From positions 1-64,000 of the forward strand of contig NZ_MSIE01000002.1 of assembly GCF_001921205.1 (NCBI RefSeq): a DNA stretch of 64,000 bases, written 5' to 3'. The notes below the pieces were generated by a model. That model was given only the letters and a program-made list of their open reading frames with translations, made no database searches and was not told where the DNA came from. The translations under genes were made by a program, and so were the position numbers. Within the stretch, counting starts at the first letter, position 1; each line of letters starts with the position of its first letter. Source of the stretch: Actinophytocola xanthii (GTDB taxonomy: Bacteria; Actinomycetota; Actinomycetes; Mycobacteriales; Pseudonocardiaceae). This document shows positions 42,079 through 50,003 of the stretch, in pieces.

Positions 42079-42810
42079 ATGCTCACCTCGCTGCTGTTCG
42101 GCCTGGCCGCCTCGAGTGCGTTGGTGATCGGCTCGGTGGTGGGTGCCATGTGGCGTCCACCGCGCCGGGTCACCGGTGTCCTGCTGGCCTTCGCCAGCGG
42201 AGCGTTGATCTCCGCCCTCGCCTTCGAGCTGTTCGAGGAGGCGTTCCACCTCGGCGGGGCGGTCCGGTCCGGGCTGGGCCTGCTGGCCGGCGCGGCCACG
42301 TTCGTGCTCGTGGACTCCGCCCTGGACCGCTACGTCACCGGCCACCCCGGGCCCGAGCAGCAGGAGGTGGCCAAGACCGGGGCGCGCGGTGGCGTCGGCC
42401 TCGCGCTGCTCGCCGCGGTGACCCTGGACGGCGTGCCCGAGAACCTCGCGCTCGGGGTGTCGCTGGTCGGCGGCGCCTCGCTGACGCTGCTTGTGGCGAT
42501 CTTCTTCTCGAACCTGCCGGAGTCGCTGGTCGGCGCCGTCGCCATGCGCGAGGCGGGGCAGAGCAGGCGGACCGTGATCGCCACCTGGACGGTCTGCGCA
42601 CTGCTGCTCACCGCCGCCGTCGTGCTCGGCAGGCTGGCGGCGGGTGGGCTGAGCGACACGGTGCTGGCCGTGGCGCTGTCCTTCGCGGGGGGAGCGGTGC
42701 TCGCGTCGCTGGCCGACACCCTGATGCCCGAGGCGTTCGAGCACGGTCGGCCACTGAACGCGTTCGCCACCGCCGGCGGCTTCTTCCTGTCCTTCGTCCT
42801 CGCCGCCTAA
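42079..42810 (+). CDS. ZIP-family metal transporter
   Basis: 243 residues with about eight membrane helices. The ZIP helix 4 motif appears as AVTLDGVPENLALGV, where Asp replaces the usual first His, and helix 5 has FFSNLPESLVGAV in place of HEIPHE; both Pro-Glu pairs remain. VTGVLLAFASGALISALAFELFEEAF is the usual N-terminal region. It probably moves a divalent metal, but altered ligands make the ion uncertain. It is separated by 41 bases from the exporter operon and could be read from it. Confidence 0.82.
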   Translation: MLTSLLFGLAASSALVIGSVVGAMWRPPRRVTGVLLAFASGALISALAFELFEEAFHLGGAVRSGLGLLAGAATFVLVDSALDRYVTGHPGPEQQEVAKTGARGGVGLALLAAVTLDGVPENLALGVSLVGGASLTLLVAIFFSNLPESLVGAVAMREAGQSRRTVIATWTVCALLLTAAVVLGRLAAGGLSDTVLAVALSFAGGAVLASLADTLMPEAFEHGRPLNAFATAGGFFLSFVLAA

Positions 42811-42816
42811 CCGCGC

Positions 42817-43392
42817 TCAGCGCCGCCTGCGACGCAGCGCCGCCCGGACGCCGGAGTAGGCGAGGCCGCCCGCGAGCACCCACGGACCGGCGACGATGAC
42901 CGGGTCGAGCAGGTGGTGCCCCGCGTCCGCGCGCTTCTTGCCGAACCGGGAGGAGAAGCCGTGCCGGGAGAACTCGCTCAGCACCCCGGTCTCGGTGATC
43001 GGGTTGTCCGGGCGCGCGGTGGCGAACGAGCGGAGGTGGTTCTCCCAGGCGTCGACCCGGTCGGCGGCCAGCAGCAGCAGCCAGTGCGCGGCGCGACCCT
43101 CGCTGAACCTGCGGTAGGAGAACCGGCGCAGCGCCCCGGAGACACCGCGGGGCGGGCACGAGGTGCCGAAGACCGGGGTGAGGAACGCGTGCTCGATCGA
43201 GCGCTCGCGCGGCCACCGCTCCGGCTGGCGCTCGGGGAAGTCCCAGTGGGCCCCGGTCCTGTCCTCCTGCCACCGCAGCTTCGGCACCGACGGCCGGTCC
43301 TTCGGGTCCAGGTCCGCGCCCCAGCCCGGGATCCGCGCACGCAGCTGCTCGGTCGTCTCGGGGAGCGGGGGCTTGTCCGAGGTGTAGGTCAT
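42817..43392 (-). CDS. conserved hypothetical protein with C-terminal membrane segment
   Basis: 191 residues from ATG 43392, 17 bases after the alcohol dehydrogenase stop, so in its operon. The N-terminal 45 residues are polar (PETTEQLRARIPGWGADLDP), the centre is Trp/Arg-rich (WDFPERQPERWPRERSIEHAF; AHWLLLLAADRVDAWENHLRSF), and one hydrophobic segment near residues 165-180 (DPVIVAGPWVLAGGLAYSG) is followed by an Arg-rich end. No family recognised. It is convergent with the ZIP gene, six bases away. Confidence 0.65.
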   Translation of the reverse strand: MTYTSDKPPLPETTEQLRARIPGWGADLDPKDRPSVPKLRWQEDRTGAHWDFPERQPERWPRERSIEHAFLTPVFGTSCPPRGVSGALRRFSYRRFSEGRAAHWLLLLAADRVDAWENHLRSFATARPDNPITETGVLSEFSRHGFSSRFGKKRADAGHHLLDPVIVAGPWVLAGGLAYSGVRAALRRRRR

Positions 43393-43409
43393 GGCGTCGT
43401 CCTCCTTGC

Positions 43410-44558
43410 TCAGCCGGCGTTCGGGACGACCAGCGGCTTGATGCACCCGTCCAACTTGGCCGAGAAGATGTGGTAGCCCTCGGCGATGTGCTCGAGCGGG
43501 ATGCGGTGGGTGATGATCTCGCTTGGCTTCAGGTAACCGTTGCGGATGTGCTCGAACAGGCGCGGCCACTGCCGCTTGACCGGGCACTGGTTCATCCGCA
43601 GCGTGAGGCCCTTGTTGAGGGCGTCGCCGAACTTGACGGCGCTGAACATGGGCCCGTACGCGCCCATCACCGAGACCGTGCCGCCCTTGCGTACCGAGTC
43701 GATCGCCCAGTTGAGCGCGACCGGGGAGCCGCCCTGCAGCTTCAGCTTGGCCGCCGTGATGTGCTGGGTGAGGTTGCCGTCGGCTTCGGCGCCGACCGCG
43801 TCGATCGCGACGTCGGCGCCGAGGTGGTCGGTGATCTTCTTCATGTGCACGACGATGTCGTCGTACTCGGTGAAGTTGTAGGTCTCCGCGTGGGCGAACG
43901 TGCGGGCCTTCTCCAGGCGGTACTCGAGGTGGTCGATGACGACGACCCGGCCGGCGCCCATCAGCCAGGCCGACTTCGCGGCGAACAGGCCGACCGGCCC
44001 GGCGCCGAACACCACCACCACGTCGCCCTCGACGATGTCGCCGAGCTGGGCTCCGAAGTAGCCGGTGGGGAGCGCGTCGGTGAGCAGGACGGCGTCCTCG
44101 TCGTCCATCCACTCGGGAATGATCGTCGGGCCGACGTCGGCGAACGGCACCCGGACGAACTCGGACTGACCACCGTCGTACCCGCCGCAGGTGTGCGAGT
44201 AGCCGTAGATGCCGCCGACCGCGGTGGCGTTGGGGTTGACGTTGTGGCAGTTGGAGTACAGGCTGCGCGCGCAGAACCAGCAGGTCCCGCAGAAGATGTT
44301 GAACGGCACCATGACGCGGTCGCCCCGGCTGAGGTTCGCCACCCCGGAGCCGACCTCCTCGACCACGCCGATGAACTCGTGCCCGAAGGTCATGCCGACG
44401 CGGGTGTCCGGCATCATCCCGTGGTACAGGTGCAGGTCCGATCCGCAGATCGCCCCCAGCGTGACGCGGACGATCGCGTCGTTCGGGTGCTCGATCGGGG
44501 GCATGTCCTTCTCTTCGACCCGGACCTTGTAGGGCCCGCGATACACCATGGCTCGCAC
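43410..44558 (-). CDS. zinc-dependent alcohol dehydrogenase (MDR family)
   Basis: 382 residues. GTG 44558 is favoured over ATG 44549 because GGGAGG lies five bases before it. Catalytic zinc ligands are seen in LGAICGSDLHLYHG (Cys) and TFGHEFIGVVEEVG (His-Glu). The structural-zinc lobe has CGTCWFCARSLYSNC. The NAD-binding motif is VVVFGAGPVGLFAAKSAWLMGAGRVVVID. It resembles formaldehyde-, threonine- or glutathione-independent dehydrogenases often annotated as FdhA-like. The substrate is not clear. Confidence 0.9.
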   Translation of the reverse strand: MRAMVYRGPYKVRVEEKDMPPIEHPNDAIVRVTLGAICGSDLHLYHGMMPDTRVGMTFGHEFIGVVEEVGSGVANLSRGDRVMVPFNIFCGTCWFCARSLYSNCHNVNPNATAVGGIYGYSHTCGGYDGGQSEFVRVPFADVGPTIIPEWMDDEDAVLLTDALPTGYFGAQLGDIVEGDVVVVFGAGPVGLFAAKSAWLMGAGRVVVIDHLEYRLEKARTFAHAETYNFTEYDDIVVHMKKITDHLGADVAIDAVGAEADGNLTQHITAAKLKLQGGSPVALNWAIDSVRKGGTVSVMGAYGPMFSAVKFGDALNKGLTLRMNQCPVKRQWPRLFEHIRNGYLKPSEIITHRIPLEHIAEGYHIFSAKLDGCIKPLVVPNAG

Positions 44559-44697
44559 CAGCGCCTCCCGTCGACGACCGCGTCTGGAGCGGGCGGGATA
44601 CCCGTCGTCGCCGCGATAAACCTTCGGTCCCGCCGTGGTTGACCCGCCCGGCGCTGGGTACGCCTGGGGCAGCCAAGTGAGTACGAAGGAGAGTGCG

Positions 44698-44844
44698 ATG
44701 GCCGGCCTGATGAACCGGATCAAGAGCTTCATGCGCAGCCCGAAGGGGCAGCAGGTGACGAACAAGGCGCGCGAGATGGCGCGGGACCCGCGCAACCGCG
44801 AGCGGGCCAAGCAGGCCGCGCAGAGGCTTCGCCGCAAGCGCTGA
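44698..44844 (+). CDS. small basic conserved protein
   Basis: 48 residues from ATG 44698, preceded by GAAGGAGAG. Strongly basic: MNRIKSFMRSPKGQQVTNKA, then an Arg/Lys-rich helix to the C-terminus. It looks like one short amphipathic helix that may bind nucleic acid or membranes. I have the impression of similar small proteins in other actinobacteria but cannot name the family. It is divergent from the alcohol dehydrogenase. Confidence 0.7.
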   Translation: MAGLMNRIKSFMRSPKGQQVTNKAREMARDPRNRERAKQAAQRLRRKR

Positions 44845-44852
44845 GACCGATC

Positions 44853-44880
44853 CGGGCCCGTCGACTAGTCGACGGGCCCG
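44853..44880. terminator. 28-bp perfect palindrome, bidirectional terminator overlapping a stop codon
   Basis: The perfect dyad 44853-44880 is centred on ACTAGT and lies between two convergent genes. It contains the TAG stop of the minus-strand gene (44865-44867). Confidence 0.75.
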
Positions 44881-45095
44881 CGCAGGGTCAACACCACCCG
44901 CAGCACGTGCTCTACGGCCGCGGGGAACACGGCCCCGCGGAGCTCGTCCCGGACGGCGAGGGTCCGGGACGCGAACTCGAGCATCCGCTGCGGCCCCAAC
45001 CGACGGACGACGAGCGAGGCGACCTCCTCGAGGTCGAGGCCCGGGTTGTCCAGGCGAACGAGGGCGAACTCGACCACGAGCTCCTCGTCGCTCAT
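44865..45095 (-). CDS. small acidic conserved protein
   Basis: 76 residues from ATG 45095, with GAGGAGGG four bases before. One predicted helical protein: SDEELVVEFALVRLDNPGLD, then EEVASLVVRRLGPQRMLEF and a C-terminal VEHVLRVVLTLRG. No signal or metal motif. Family unknown. Its end forms half of the terminator palindrome. Confidence 0.6.
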   Translation of the reverse strand: MSDEELVVEFALVRLDNPGLDLEEVASLVVRRLGPQRMLEFASRTLAVRDELRGAVFPAAVEHVLRVVLTLRGPVD

Positions 45096-45130
45096 CACGC
45101 CCTCCTCGCGGTTACCCCGAGCCTAACCGC

Positions 45131-45412
45131 TCACTCCCCGGAGGGGCGGCGTTCGAAGAACGTGTCGGGGGCCGACTCGGGCATCTCGGTGCGGAGCTCG
45201 GAGTCGCGCAGTACCTCGCGGGCCTGGGCCTCGGGGTCGGCGCTGCCGGTCTCCTGCTCCTCGGGCAGCAGGCTCGCCCGGGTCCCCACCCGCTCGTCGA
45301 CCCCGTTGCGGCTGTCGAACTCCTCGGGGCGGTCGAGGTCGTGCTCGCGGCGGGCGCGGGCCTCCTCGTCGGGCGTCAGCTCGGTCCTGCCGGTGTCCAG
45401 TGGTTCGCTCAC
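45131..45412 (-). CDS. small acidic hypothetical protein
   Basis: 93 residues from GTG 45412 (start uncertain; an upstream ATG gives a low-complexity extension). Very polar and probably disordered: PLDTGRTELTPDEEARARRE, LDRPEEFDSRNGVDERVG, PEAQAREVLRDSELRTE. No transmembrane segment. Function unknown. Confidence 0.6.
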   Translation of the reverse strand: MSEPLDTGRTELTPDEEARARREHDLDRPEEFDSRNGVDERVGTRASLLPEEQETGSADPEAQAREVLRDSELRTEMPESAPDTFFERRPSGE

Positions 45413-45451
45413 ACCCCGGCTGTACCCCGTTCCCGGCCTCGTCATGCCCGG

Positions 45452-45480
45452 GCCGGCCCCGGGACAGACCCGGGGCCGGC
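45452..45480. terminator. strong GC hairpin
   Basis: A perfect 12-bp stem (45452-45463 with 45469-45480) and five-base loop, directly after the end of the decayed FG-GAP-like frame on the minus strand, whose terminator it probably was. Confidence 0.65.
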
Positions 45481-45485
45481 GGCGT

Positions 45486-45599
45486 TCACCAACCGTTGCC
45501 GATCCTGACACGGGGGGTGTCGAGGGGGCCGCCGTGGCTGTCGCCGGGGTAGAGCCACAGGTCGCGGCCGGCATCCTCGCGGACGATCACGTCCAAGGA
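45486..45599 (-). pseudogene. C-terminal remnant of an FG-GAP/VCBS-repeat protein
   Basis: The minus-strand frame ending at 45486 reads DVIVREDAGRDLWLYPGDSHGGPLD, then VRIGNGW and a stop. DLWLYPGD followed by a GW end is the pattern of an FG-GAP/VCBS blade at the C-terminus of secreted propeller proteins. Upstream of about 45600 the similarity stops and unrelated coding begins, so only the tail survives. Confidence 0.6.
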
Positions 45600-45607
45600 C
45601 CACCGGG

Positions 45608-45831
45608 CGGTTCGCCACCGTGATCGAACCGGCGACGGCCTCGGAGACGGCGCCGAGCATGCTCGAGGCCTACCAGCTCGGACCGCGGGAGCAACAGGTC
45701 GCCCAGCTGGTCGCCCGGGGGCTACCCACCCGGGAGATCGGCGCGGCGCTGCACCTGTCCCGCACACAGTTCGGGACTACCTGAAGCAGGTGTTCGAGAA
45801 GGTCGGGGTGTCCAGCCGCGGCGAGCTGGTC
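45608..45831 (+). pseudogene. frameshifted remnant of a LuxR-type helix-turn-helix regulator
   Basis: The plus strand encodes FATVIEPATASETAPSMLEA, then YQLGPREQQVAQLVARGLP and TREIGAALHLSR, a LuxR HTH. It then runs to a stop at 45781-45783 because one base is missing in the CGCACACAG stretch (~45759-45767). Adding one C restores HTVRDYLKQVFEKVGVSSRG and ELV. The N-terminal part of the regulator is absent and the C-terminus is cut by the ridA-like gene. Confidence 0.75.
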
Positions 45832-46198
45832 ACGCCGCGGCGACCGCCTCGATCTCCAGGAGCCACGCCTCGTCGTAGATTCCGGTGATGATGACCGTCA
45901 GCGCCGGTTCGTGATGCCCGAGGACCTCATGCCGGATGCGGGCGTTGGCTTCCCGGTACTTCCGGTCGGCGAGGAAGACCGTGACCTTGACCAGGTTCTT
46001 CTCGGTCATGCCGCCCTGTTCGAGGACGGCGAGAACGTTCTGCCAGGCGAGCCGGCACTGCGCGTCGAAGCCCTCGGGCACGCCGCGCTCGCTCGTCTCG
46101 GGCACCTGACCACTGACGAACAGAACTCGGTCGAAGTCGGTGAGCAGGGCTCCCTGCGCGTAGGAGCGGGGCTGGGGATCGATGGGGGTCACGGGCAC
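45830..46198 (-). CDS. RidA-family protein
   Basis: 122 residues from GTG 46198. RidA/YjgF features: SYAQGALLTDFDRVLFVSGQVPE, a central helix CRLAWQNVLAVLEQGGMTEKNLVKVTVFLADR, and the end ALTVIITGIYDEAWLLEIEAVA. The Arg that binds the imine carboxylate in RidA itself would be in this end segment but is not in the canonical position, so this is probably a Rid2-Rid7 type. It likely hydrolyses reactive enamines/imines or related ligands. Confidence 0.85.
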   Translation of the reverse strand: MPVTPIDPQPRSYAQGALLTDFDRVLFVSGQVPETSERGVPEGFDAQCRLAWQNVLAVLEQGGMTEKNLVKVTVFLADRKYREANARIRHEVLGHHEPALTVIITGIYDEAWLLEIEAVAAA

Positions 46199-46234
46199 TC
46201 GCGAAGTGTAGGAGGCCGGCCGCGGCGCTGTAGG

Positions 46235-46798
46235 TCAGGGCGCGACGCTCGCCTTCTCCAGCACCTGCATGAACGCGCGGGACCACTCGGGGAGGTCGGG
46301 CCAGCCGCGGCACGAGACCATCGCGCCGTCGACGACGTCCGGCCCGTCCACGAACGTGGCGCCGGCCTGTTCCAGGTCGGTCCGCAGGGGTGGGAACCCG
46401 GCGGTCGTCCGGCCCCGCAGCAGGCCCAGCGCGGCCGGCACCTGTGGGCCGTGGCAGATCGTGCCCACCGGAAGGCCGCGGTCGAAGAAGTGCCGGACGA
46501 TGCGGGCGACGTCCGCGTCGGTCCGGATGTACTCCGGTGCGCGGCCGCCGGGGATCACCAGCGCGTCGTAGTCCTCTGGGCGCACGTCGCCGAACGCGAG
46601 GTCGACGGGCAGTTGGTGGCCGGGCTTCTCGGTGTAGGCGTCCCAGCCGGGCTCGAAGTCGTGCACGACCAGCTTCACCGGCCGCGTGGTCGGGGCGGCG
46701 ACGACCGCCTCGTGGCCGCCCTCGCGCAGGCGGAACACCGGGTACATCGAGTCGAGCTCCTCGGCGGCGTCGCCTGTCAGGACCAGCACTCGTGCCAT
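46235..46798 (-). CDS. DJ-1/PfpI-family protein
   Basis: 187 residues from ATG 46798. The nucleophile elbow GTICHGPQVPAALG carries the reactive Cys (~112), and the neighbouring acid is in DALVIPGGRAPEYIRTD. LVLTGDAAEELDSMYPVFRLREGGHEAVVAAP starts the fold. These proteins act as deglycases, proteases or stress chaperones. It lies 36 bases upstream of the ridA-like gene, suggesting a shared role in damage control. Confidence 0.88.
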   Translation of the reverse strand: MARVLVLTGDAAEELDSMYPVFRLREGGHEAVVAAPTTRPVKLVVHDFEPGWDAYTEKPGHQLPVDLAFGDVRPEDYDALVIPGGRAPEYIRTDADVARIVRHFFDRGLPVGTICHGPQVPAALGLLRGRTTAGFPPLRTDLEQAGATFVDGPDVVDGAMVSCRGWPDLPEWSRAFMQVLEKASVAP

Positions 46799-46955
46799 GC
46801 TCGCTCCTCTCCTCGGTTCGATGGTGCCACCCTGGTCCAGCCCTTGGCGAGAAATTCTTGACCGGCCGTCCAGTTGGTGACCTAGGACCCTGGCGCACGG
46901 TGGCGTCGACGCGCGATTCTCGTCGGATCGACATACAGGGGGAAAGGTCGTCTCA

Positions 46956-47525
46956 ATGCTGCACAAGAAAACGCACAGGAACATGTCCCTGCTCGCCCGC
47001 GCCGCCGTCATCGCCGCGATCGCCATCGTCGGCGCCGCCACACCCGCCGCGGGCCTGCCGGCTTCCGCGCCGGCGGAGACGCCCGGCCGCGTGCCCCAGT
47101 GCGGGGTCCGCGACGTGGACGTGGCACTCGGCGACTCCGAAGGGACCGCCGGAACCAGGTACCACGCCCTGGTGTTCACCAACAACGGCCGCCGCACGTG
47201 CACCGTCCAGGGTTTCCCCGGAGTGTCCTTTGTGGCGGGTGACGACGGGCACCAGGTGGGTGCGCCCGCGGCCAGCGTAGGCACGGCGGGCCCGGCGGTG
47301 ACGCTGGCACCCCGCGGCACGGCGGCCGCCCCGCTCGGCGTCGTGAACCCGGACAACTTCGACCCGGCGGACTGCCTCGTGGTCCCGGTGCGCGGTCTGC
47401 GCGTGTACCCGCCGAACGAACGCAAGGCCGAGTTCCTGCCCTGGGCCACCCGCGCCTGCTCCGGCCCGATCCCCGAGAGCCAGCTGAAGATCGGCACGGT
47501 CCATCCCGGGAGCGGCCTGACCTGA
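46956..47525 (+). CDS. secreted DUF4232-type protein
   Basis: 189 residues from ATG 46956. A signal peptide (SLLARAAVIAAIAIVGAATPAAGLP) precedes a DUF4232-like beta domain: QCGVRDVDVALGDSEGTAGTRYHALVFTNNGRRTCTVQGFPGVSF, typical of the family, with paired cysteines. DUF4232 proteins are abundant secreted actinobacterial proteins of unknown function. Confidence 0.85.
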   Translation: MLHKKTHRNMSLLARAAVIAAIAIVGAATPAAGLPASAPAETPGRVPQCGVRDVDVALGDSEGTAGTRYHALVFTNNGRRTCTVQGFPGVSFVAGDDGHQVGAPAASVGTAGPAVTLAPRGTAAAPLGVVNPDNFDPADCLVVPVRGLRVYPPNERKAEFLPWATRACSGPIPESQLKIGTVHPGSGLT

Positions 47526-47559
47526 GCCCGCCCTTGCGCCAGGCCGACTCGTGCGCCGC

Positions 47560-47585
47560 GGCCGTTCGCCAACCGGCGAACGGCC
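47560..47585. terminator. hairpin terminator
   Basis: A perfect 11-bp stem with an AACC loop-side spacer, 35 bases after the DUF4232 gene. Confidence 0.65.
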
Positions 47586-47725
47586 CAGCGGCACCACCGT
47601 CGCGTGCAGCATGGCCGCGGCCAACCGCGACGAGGACGCGGCACGTCCCGGTCACCGACCGCTGAGCGGAGAACCTCGCGAATCCCCGCGGGTATCCTCG
47701 ATCGACCAGCGTGATCGGAGTCCGG

Positions 47726-49846
47726 ATGGACGACAGCGCGAACACGTTCACGGGAACCGCACGAAGTGTGGTGCAGGCGCGCGACGTGTACGGCGATGTG
47801 CATGTCAGCCACGCCCCTCTGCCGGTGCGAGCACCGGTACCTCGCCAACTTCCGCCTGATGTCGCCGGTTTCACCGGCCGCGGGACGGAAATGGCGGCAC
47901 TCGACGCGCTCCTCGCCCAGGACGAACCAGTGCGAATCGGCCTGATCGCCGGAACCGCGGGGGTGGGAAAGACCGCCTTGGCCGTGCACTGGGCGCACCG
48001 CATCTGCGGTGAGTTTCCCGACGGTCAGCTTTACGTGGACCTGCGCGGGTATTCCCCGGACGAGCCTTTGTCGGGCCAGCAGGCGCTCGAGCAGTTCCTC
48101 TACGGGCTCGGGTTGCCGGGGCAGAACATCCCCACCAGTGTCGACGCTCAGACGGCGCTCTACCGTTCGTTGCTTGCCAATCGCCGGCTGCTCGTCGTGC
48201 TCGACAACGCGTACGCCGTCACGCAGATCCGGCCGTTGCTGCCCGGATCGCGCACCTGCCTGGTCCTGGTGACCAGCCGGAACGGCCTCTCCGGGCTTGT
48301 CTCCCGCGACGGTGCCGTTCGGCTGCGGCTCGGTCTTCTACCCAACGAGGATGCGATGGCGCTGCTCCGCCATGCGGTGGGCGCTGGTCGAATCGACGAC
48401 GAACCAACCCACGCCGAGCGACTCGCGCGGCTCTGTGCTCACCTACCCCTCGCCCTGCGCATCGCCGGCGAACGGGTCGCGGACGACGAGTACAGCTCAC
48501 TCGCCGATGTCGTCGGTGACCTGAGCAGTGAACGCGAACGTCTGGACGCGCTCGGGTCCGAGGGTTCACACGACGAGACCACGGCGGTCCGATCGGTCTT
48601 CTCGTGGTCCTACCAGGCCCTGGAAGCGGACACCGCTCGGCTGTTCCGTCATCTCGGTGTCCACCCAGGCGCGTCCTTCAGCATCGACGCGGCGGCGGCG
48701 CTGCTCGACCGACCACCAGCTGAGGCGCGGATGCGGCTACGCCAACTCGCCGATGCCCACCTCGTCGAGCCCGTCGCCCGCTCTCGGTACGCGTTCCACG
48801 ATCTTCTGAAGGTGTACGCGGACGAACGCGCCGAGGTCGACGGCCGGTTCGATGACGGGCAGGCCGCCCTTCGCCGGTTGCTGCTCTGGTATCTGCACAC
48901 GGCCGACCTCGCCGATCGGGCTCTTCTCCCACTCCACCGCCGCACCGCGCTCGCACTTCCGAGACCGCGGCACGGCGTGGAGGAGTTCGCCGACCGGGAG
49001 CACGCCCTGGCCTGGTGCGAAGGGGAACGGTCCAACCTGGTCGCTGTCGTCCGACGTGCGGCCGCGATCGGCGAGCATGCGGTTGCCGCTCATTTTCCCA
49101 GGGCATTGTGGAGTTTCTTCGACTTGCGCAAGCTCTGGAGCGAGTGGATCCTCATCTATCGGATCGGTCTCGAGTCCGCTCGGGTCAGCGAGGACAGGGA
49201 CAACGAGGCGTGGATCCTGAGCGGCCTCGCCGTCGCCCACTACGACCTGGAGCAGTTCGACCGAGCGATCCGGCTCAGCACGCAGTCCATCGTGATTCGG
49301 CGGGTGATCGGGGACCGGTGGGGAGAAGCAGGCACGCTGAGCAATCTCGGCCTGGTGTATCGCCGTCTGGGGCGGTACGACATCGCTCTGAACTGCCTGA
49401 GGAGGTCGTTGTCCATCCGGCGGGCTCTGGGTGACCGCCGCGGCGAAGCCGGAAGCCTCAGTCGTCTGGGCGCGACGTGCCGGGACCTTGGCCGGTTCGA
49501 GGAGTCGCTGGCTCACCTGGCCGAATCCCTCGCGATTCGCAGGGAGATCGGTGACCAGCACGGTATCGGGTTCGCGCTGCACAGCCTCGGGGCCACCTAC
49601 GAGCAACTGGGTCGACTCGACGAGGCCGTCGGCTGCTACCGCGAGTCCCTGGACGCGCGGAGGGAGATTGGCGACCGGCTCGGCCAGGCCGCGAACCTCT
49701 TCTGTCTCGGCAAGGTCCTGGACCGCGTGCACCGGCGTCCCGAGTCGCAGCGGGCGTTGGAACAGGCCTTGGCCATCTTCGCCGAGCTCGAATCGCCGCA
49801 GGTGGCTGTGGTCAAGGACTACCTCGCCCGCCGGACAGGTACGTAG
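47726..49846 (+). CDS. NB-ARC STAND ATPase with TPR repeats and RHIM-like N-terminal tag
   Basis: 706 residues from ATG 47726 (CGGAG five bases before); GTG 47711 is an alternative. Residues ~7-28 form a short tag, NTFTGTARSVVQARDVYGDV then HVS, resembling the RHIM-like amyloid motifs reported at the N-terminus of actinobacterial NLR-like proteins. Residues ~45-330 are an intact NB-ARC domain: GLIAGTAGVGKTALAVHWAH (Walker A with Lys), RLLVVLDNA (Walker B), CLVLVTSRNGL and CAHLPLALRIAGERV (GxP). A winged helix follows (~290-360). Six or so TPRs occupy ~480-700 (LSNLGLVYRRLGRYDIALNCL). It is probably a ligand-gated signalling hub. No partner bearing the tag was seen. Confidence 0.9.
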   Translation: MDDSANTFTGTARSVVQARDVYGDVHVSHAPLPVRAPVPRQLPPDVAGFTGRGTEMAALDALLAQDEPVRIGLIAGTAGVGKTALAVHWAHRICGEFPDGQLYVDLRGYSPDEPLSGQQALEQFLYGLGLPGQNIPTSVDAQTALYRSLLANRRLLVVLDNAYAVTQIRPLLPGSRTCLVLVTSRNGLSGLVSRDGAVRLRLGLLPNEDAMALLRHAVGAGRIDDEPTHAERLARLCAHLPLALRIAGERVADDEYSSLADVVGDLSSERERLDALGSEGSHDETTAVRSVFSWSYQALEADTARLFRHLGVHPGASFSIDAAAALLDRPPAEARMRLRQLADAHLVEPVARSRYAFHDLLKVYADERAEVDGRFDDGQAALRRLLLWYLHTADLADRALLPLHRRTALALPRPRHGVEEFADREHALAWCEGERSNLVAVVRRAAAIGEHAVAAHFPRALWSFFDLRKLWSEWILIYRIGLESARVSEDRDNEAWILSGLAVAHYDLEQFDRAIRLSTQSIVIRRVIGDRWGEAGTLSNLGLVYRRLGRYDIALNCLRRSLSIRRALGDRRGEAGSLSRLGATCRDLGRFEESLAHLAESLAIRREIGDQHGIGFALHSLGATYEQLGRLDEAVGCYRESLDARREIGDRLGQAANLFCLGKVLDRVHRRPESQRALEQALAIFAELESPQVAVVKDYLARRTGT

Positions 49847-49858
49847 GCGCCGGCTCGC

Positions 49859-49876
49859 GGTCCGGTGGCCCGGACC
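49859..49876. terminator. candidate hairpin terminator
   Basis: GGTCCGG and CCGGACC with a four-base loop, 12 bases after the STAND gene stop. Confidence 0.5.
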
Positions 49877-49929
49877 GGTCCGCGGGGGAGTCCCAGGGCG
49901 ACAAGCTCGTGGGCAGCATTGAATTCACA

Positions 49930-49941
49930 ATTGTTGACAAT
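49930..49941. promoter_or_regulatory. GntR/FadR-type operator
   Basis: ATTGTTGACAAT is a perfect 5-bp inverted repeat with a two-base centre, of the TTGT-ACAA type bound by FCD-domain GntR regulators. Such a regulator is encoded at 51113. The site lies 62 bases before the binding-protein start. Confidence 0.65.
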
Positions 49942-50003
49942 CCGGTAGGGTGCGCGGTCACTCACTCACTGCCACCGCACCTTCACTCCCGGGAGAGACC
50001 CAC

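Noticed and set aside
42817-44676. 619-residue frame fusing the alcohol dehydrogenase region to the downstream hypothetical
   Set aside because: The N-terminal two thirds are an out-of-frame reading of the dehydrogenase; only the segment after ATG 43392 is coding-like.
45590-45610. Insertion-sequence scar at the junction of the two remnants
   Set aside because: No transposase fragment, terminal inverted repeat or target duplication could be seen.
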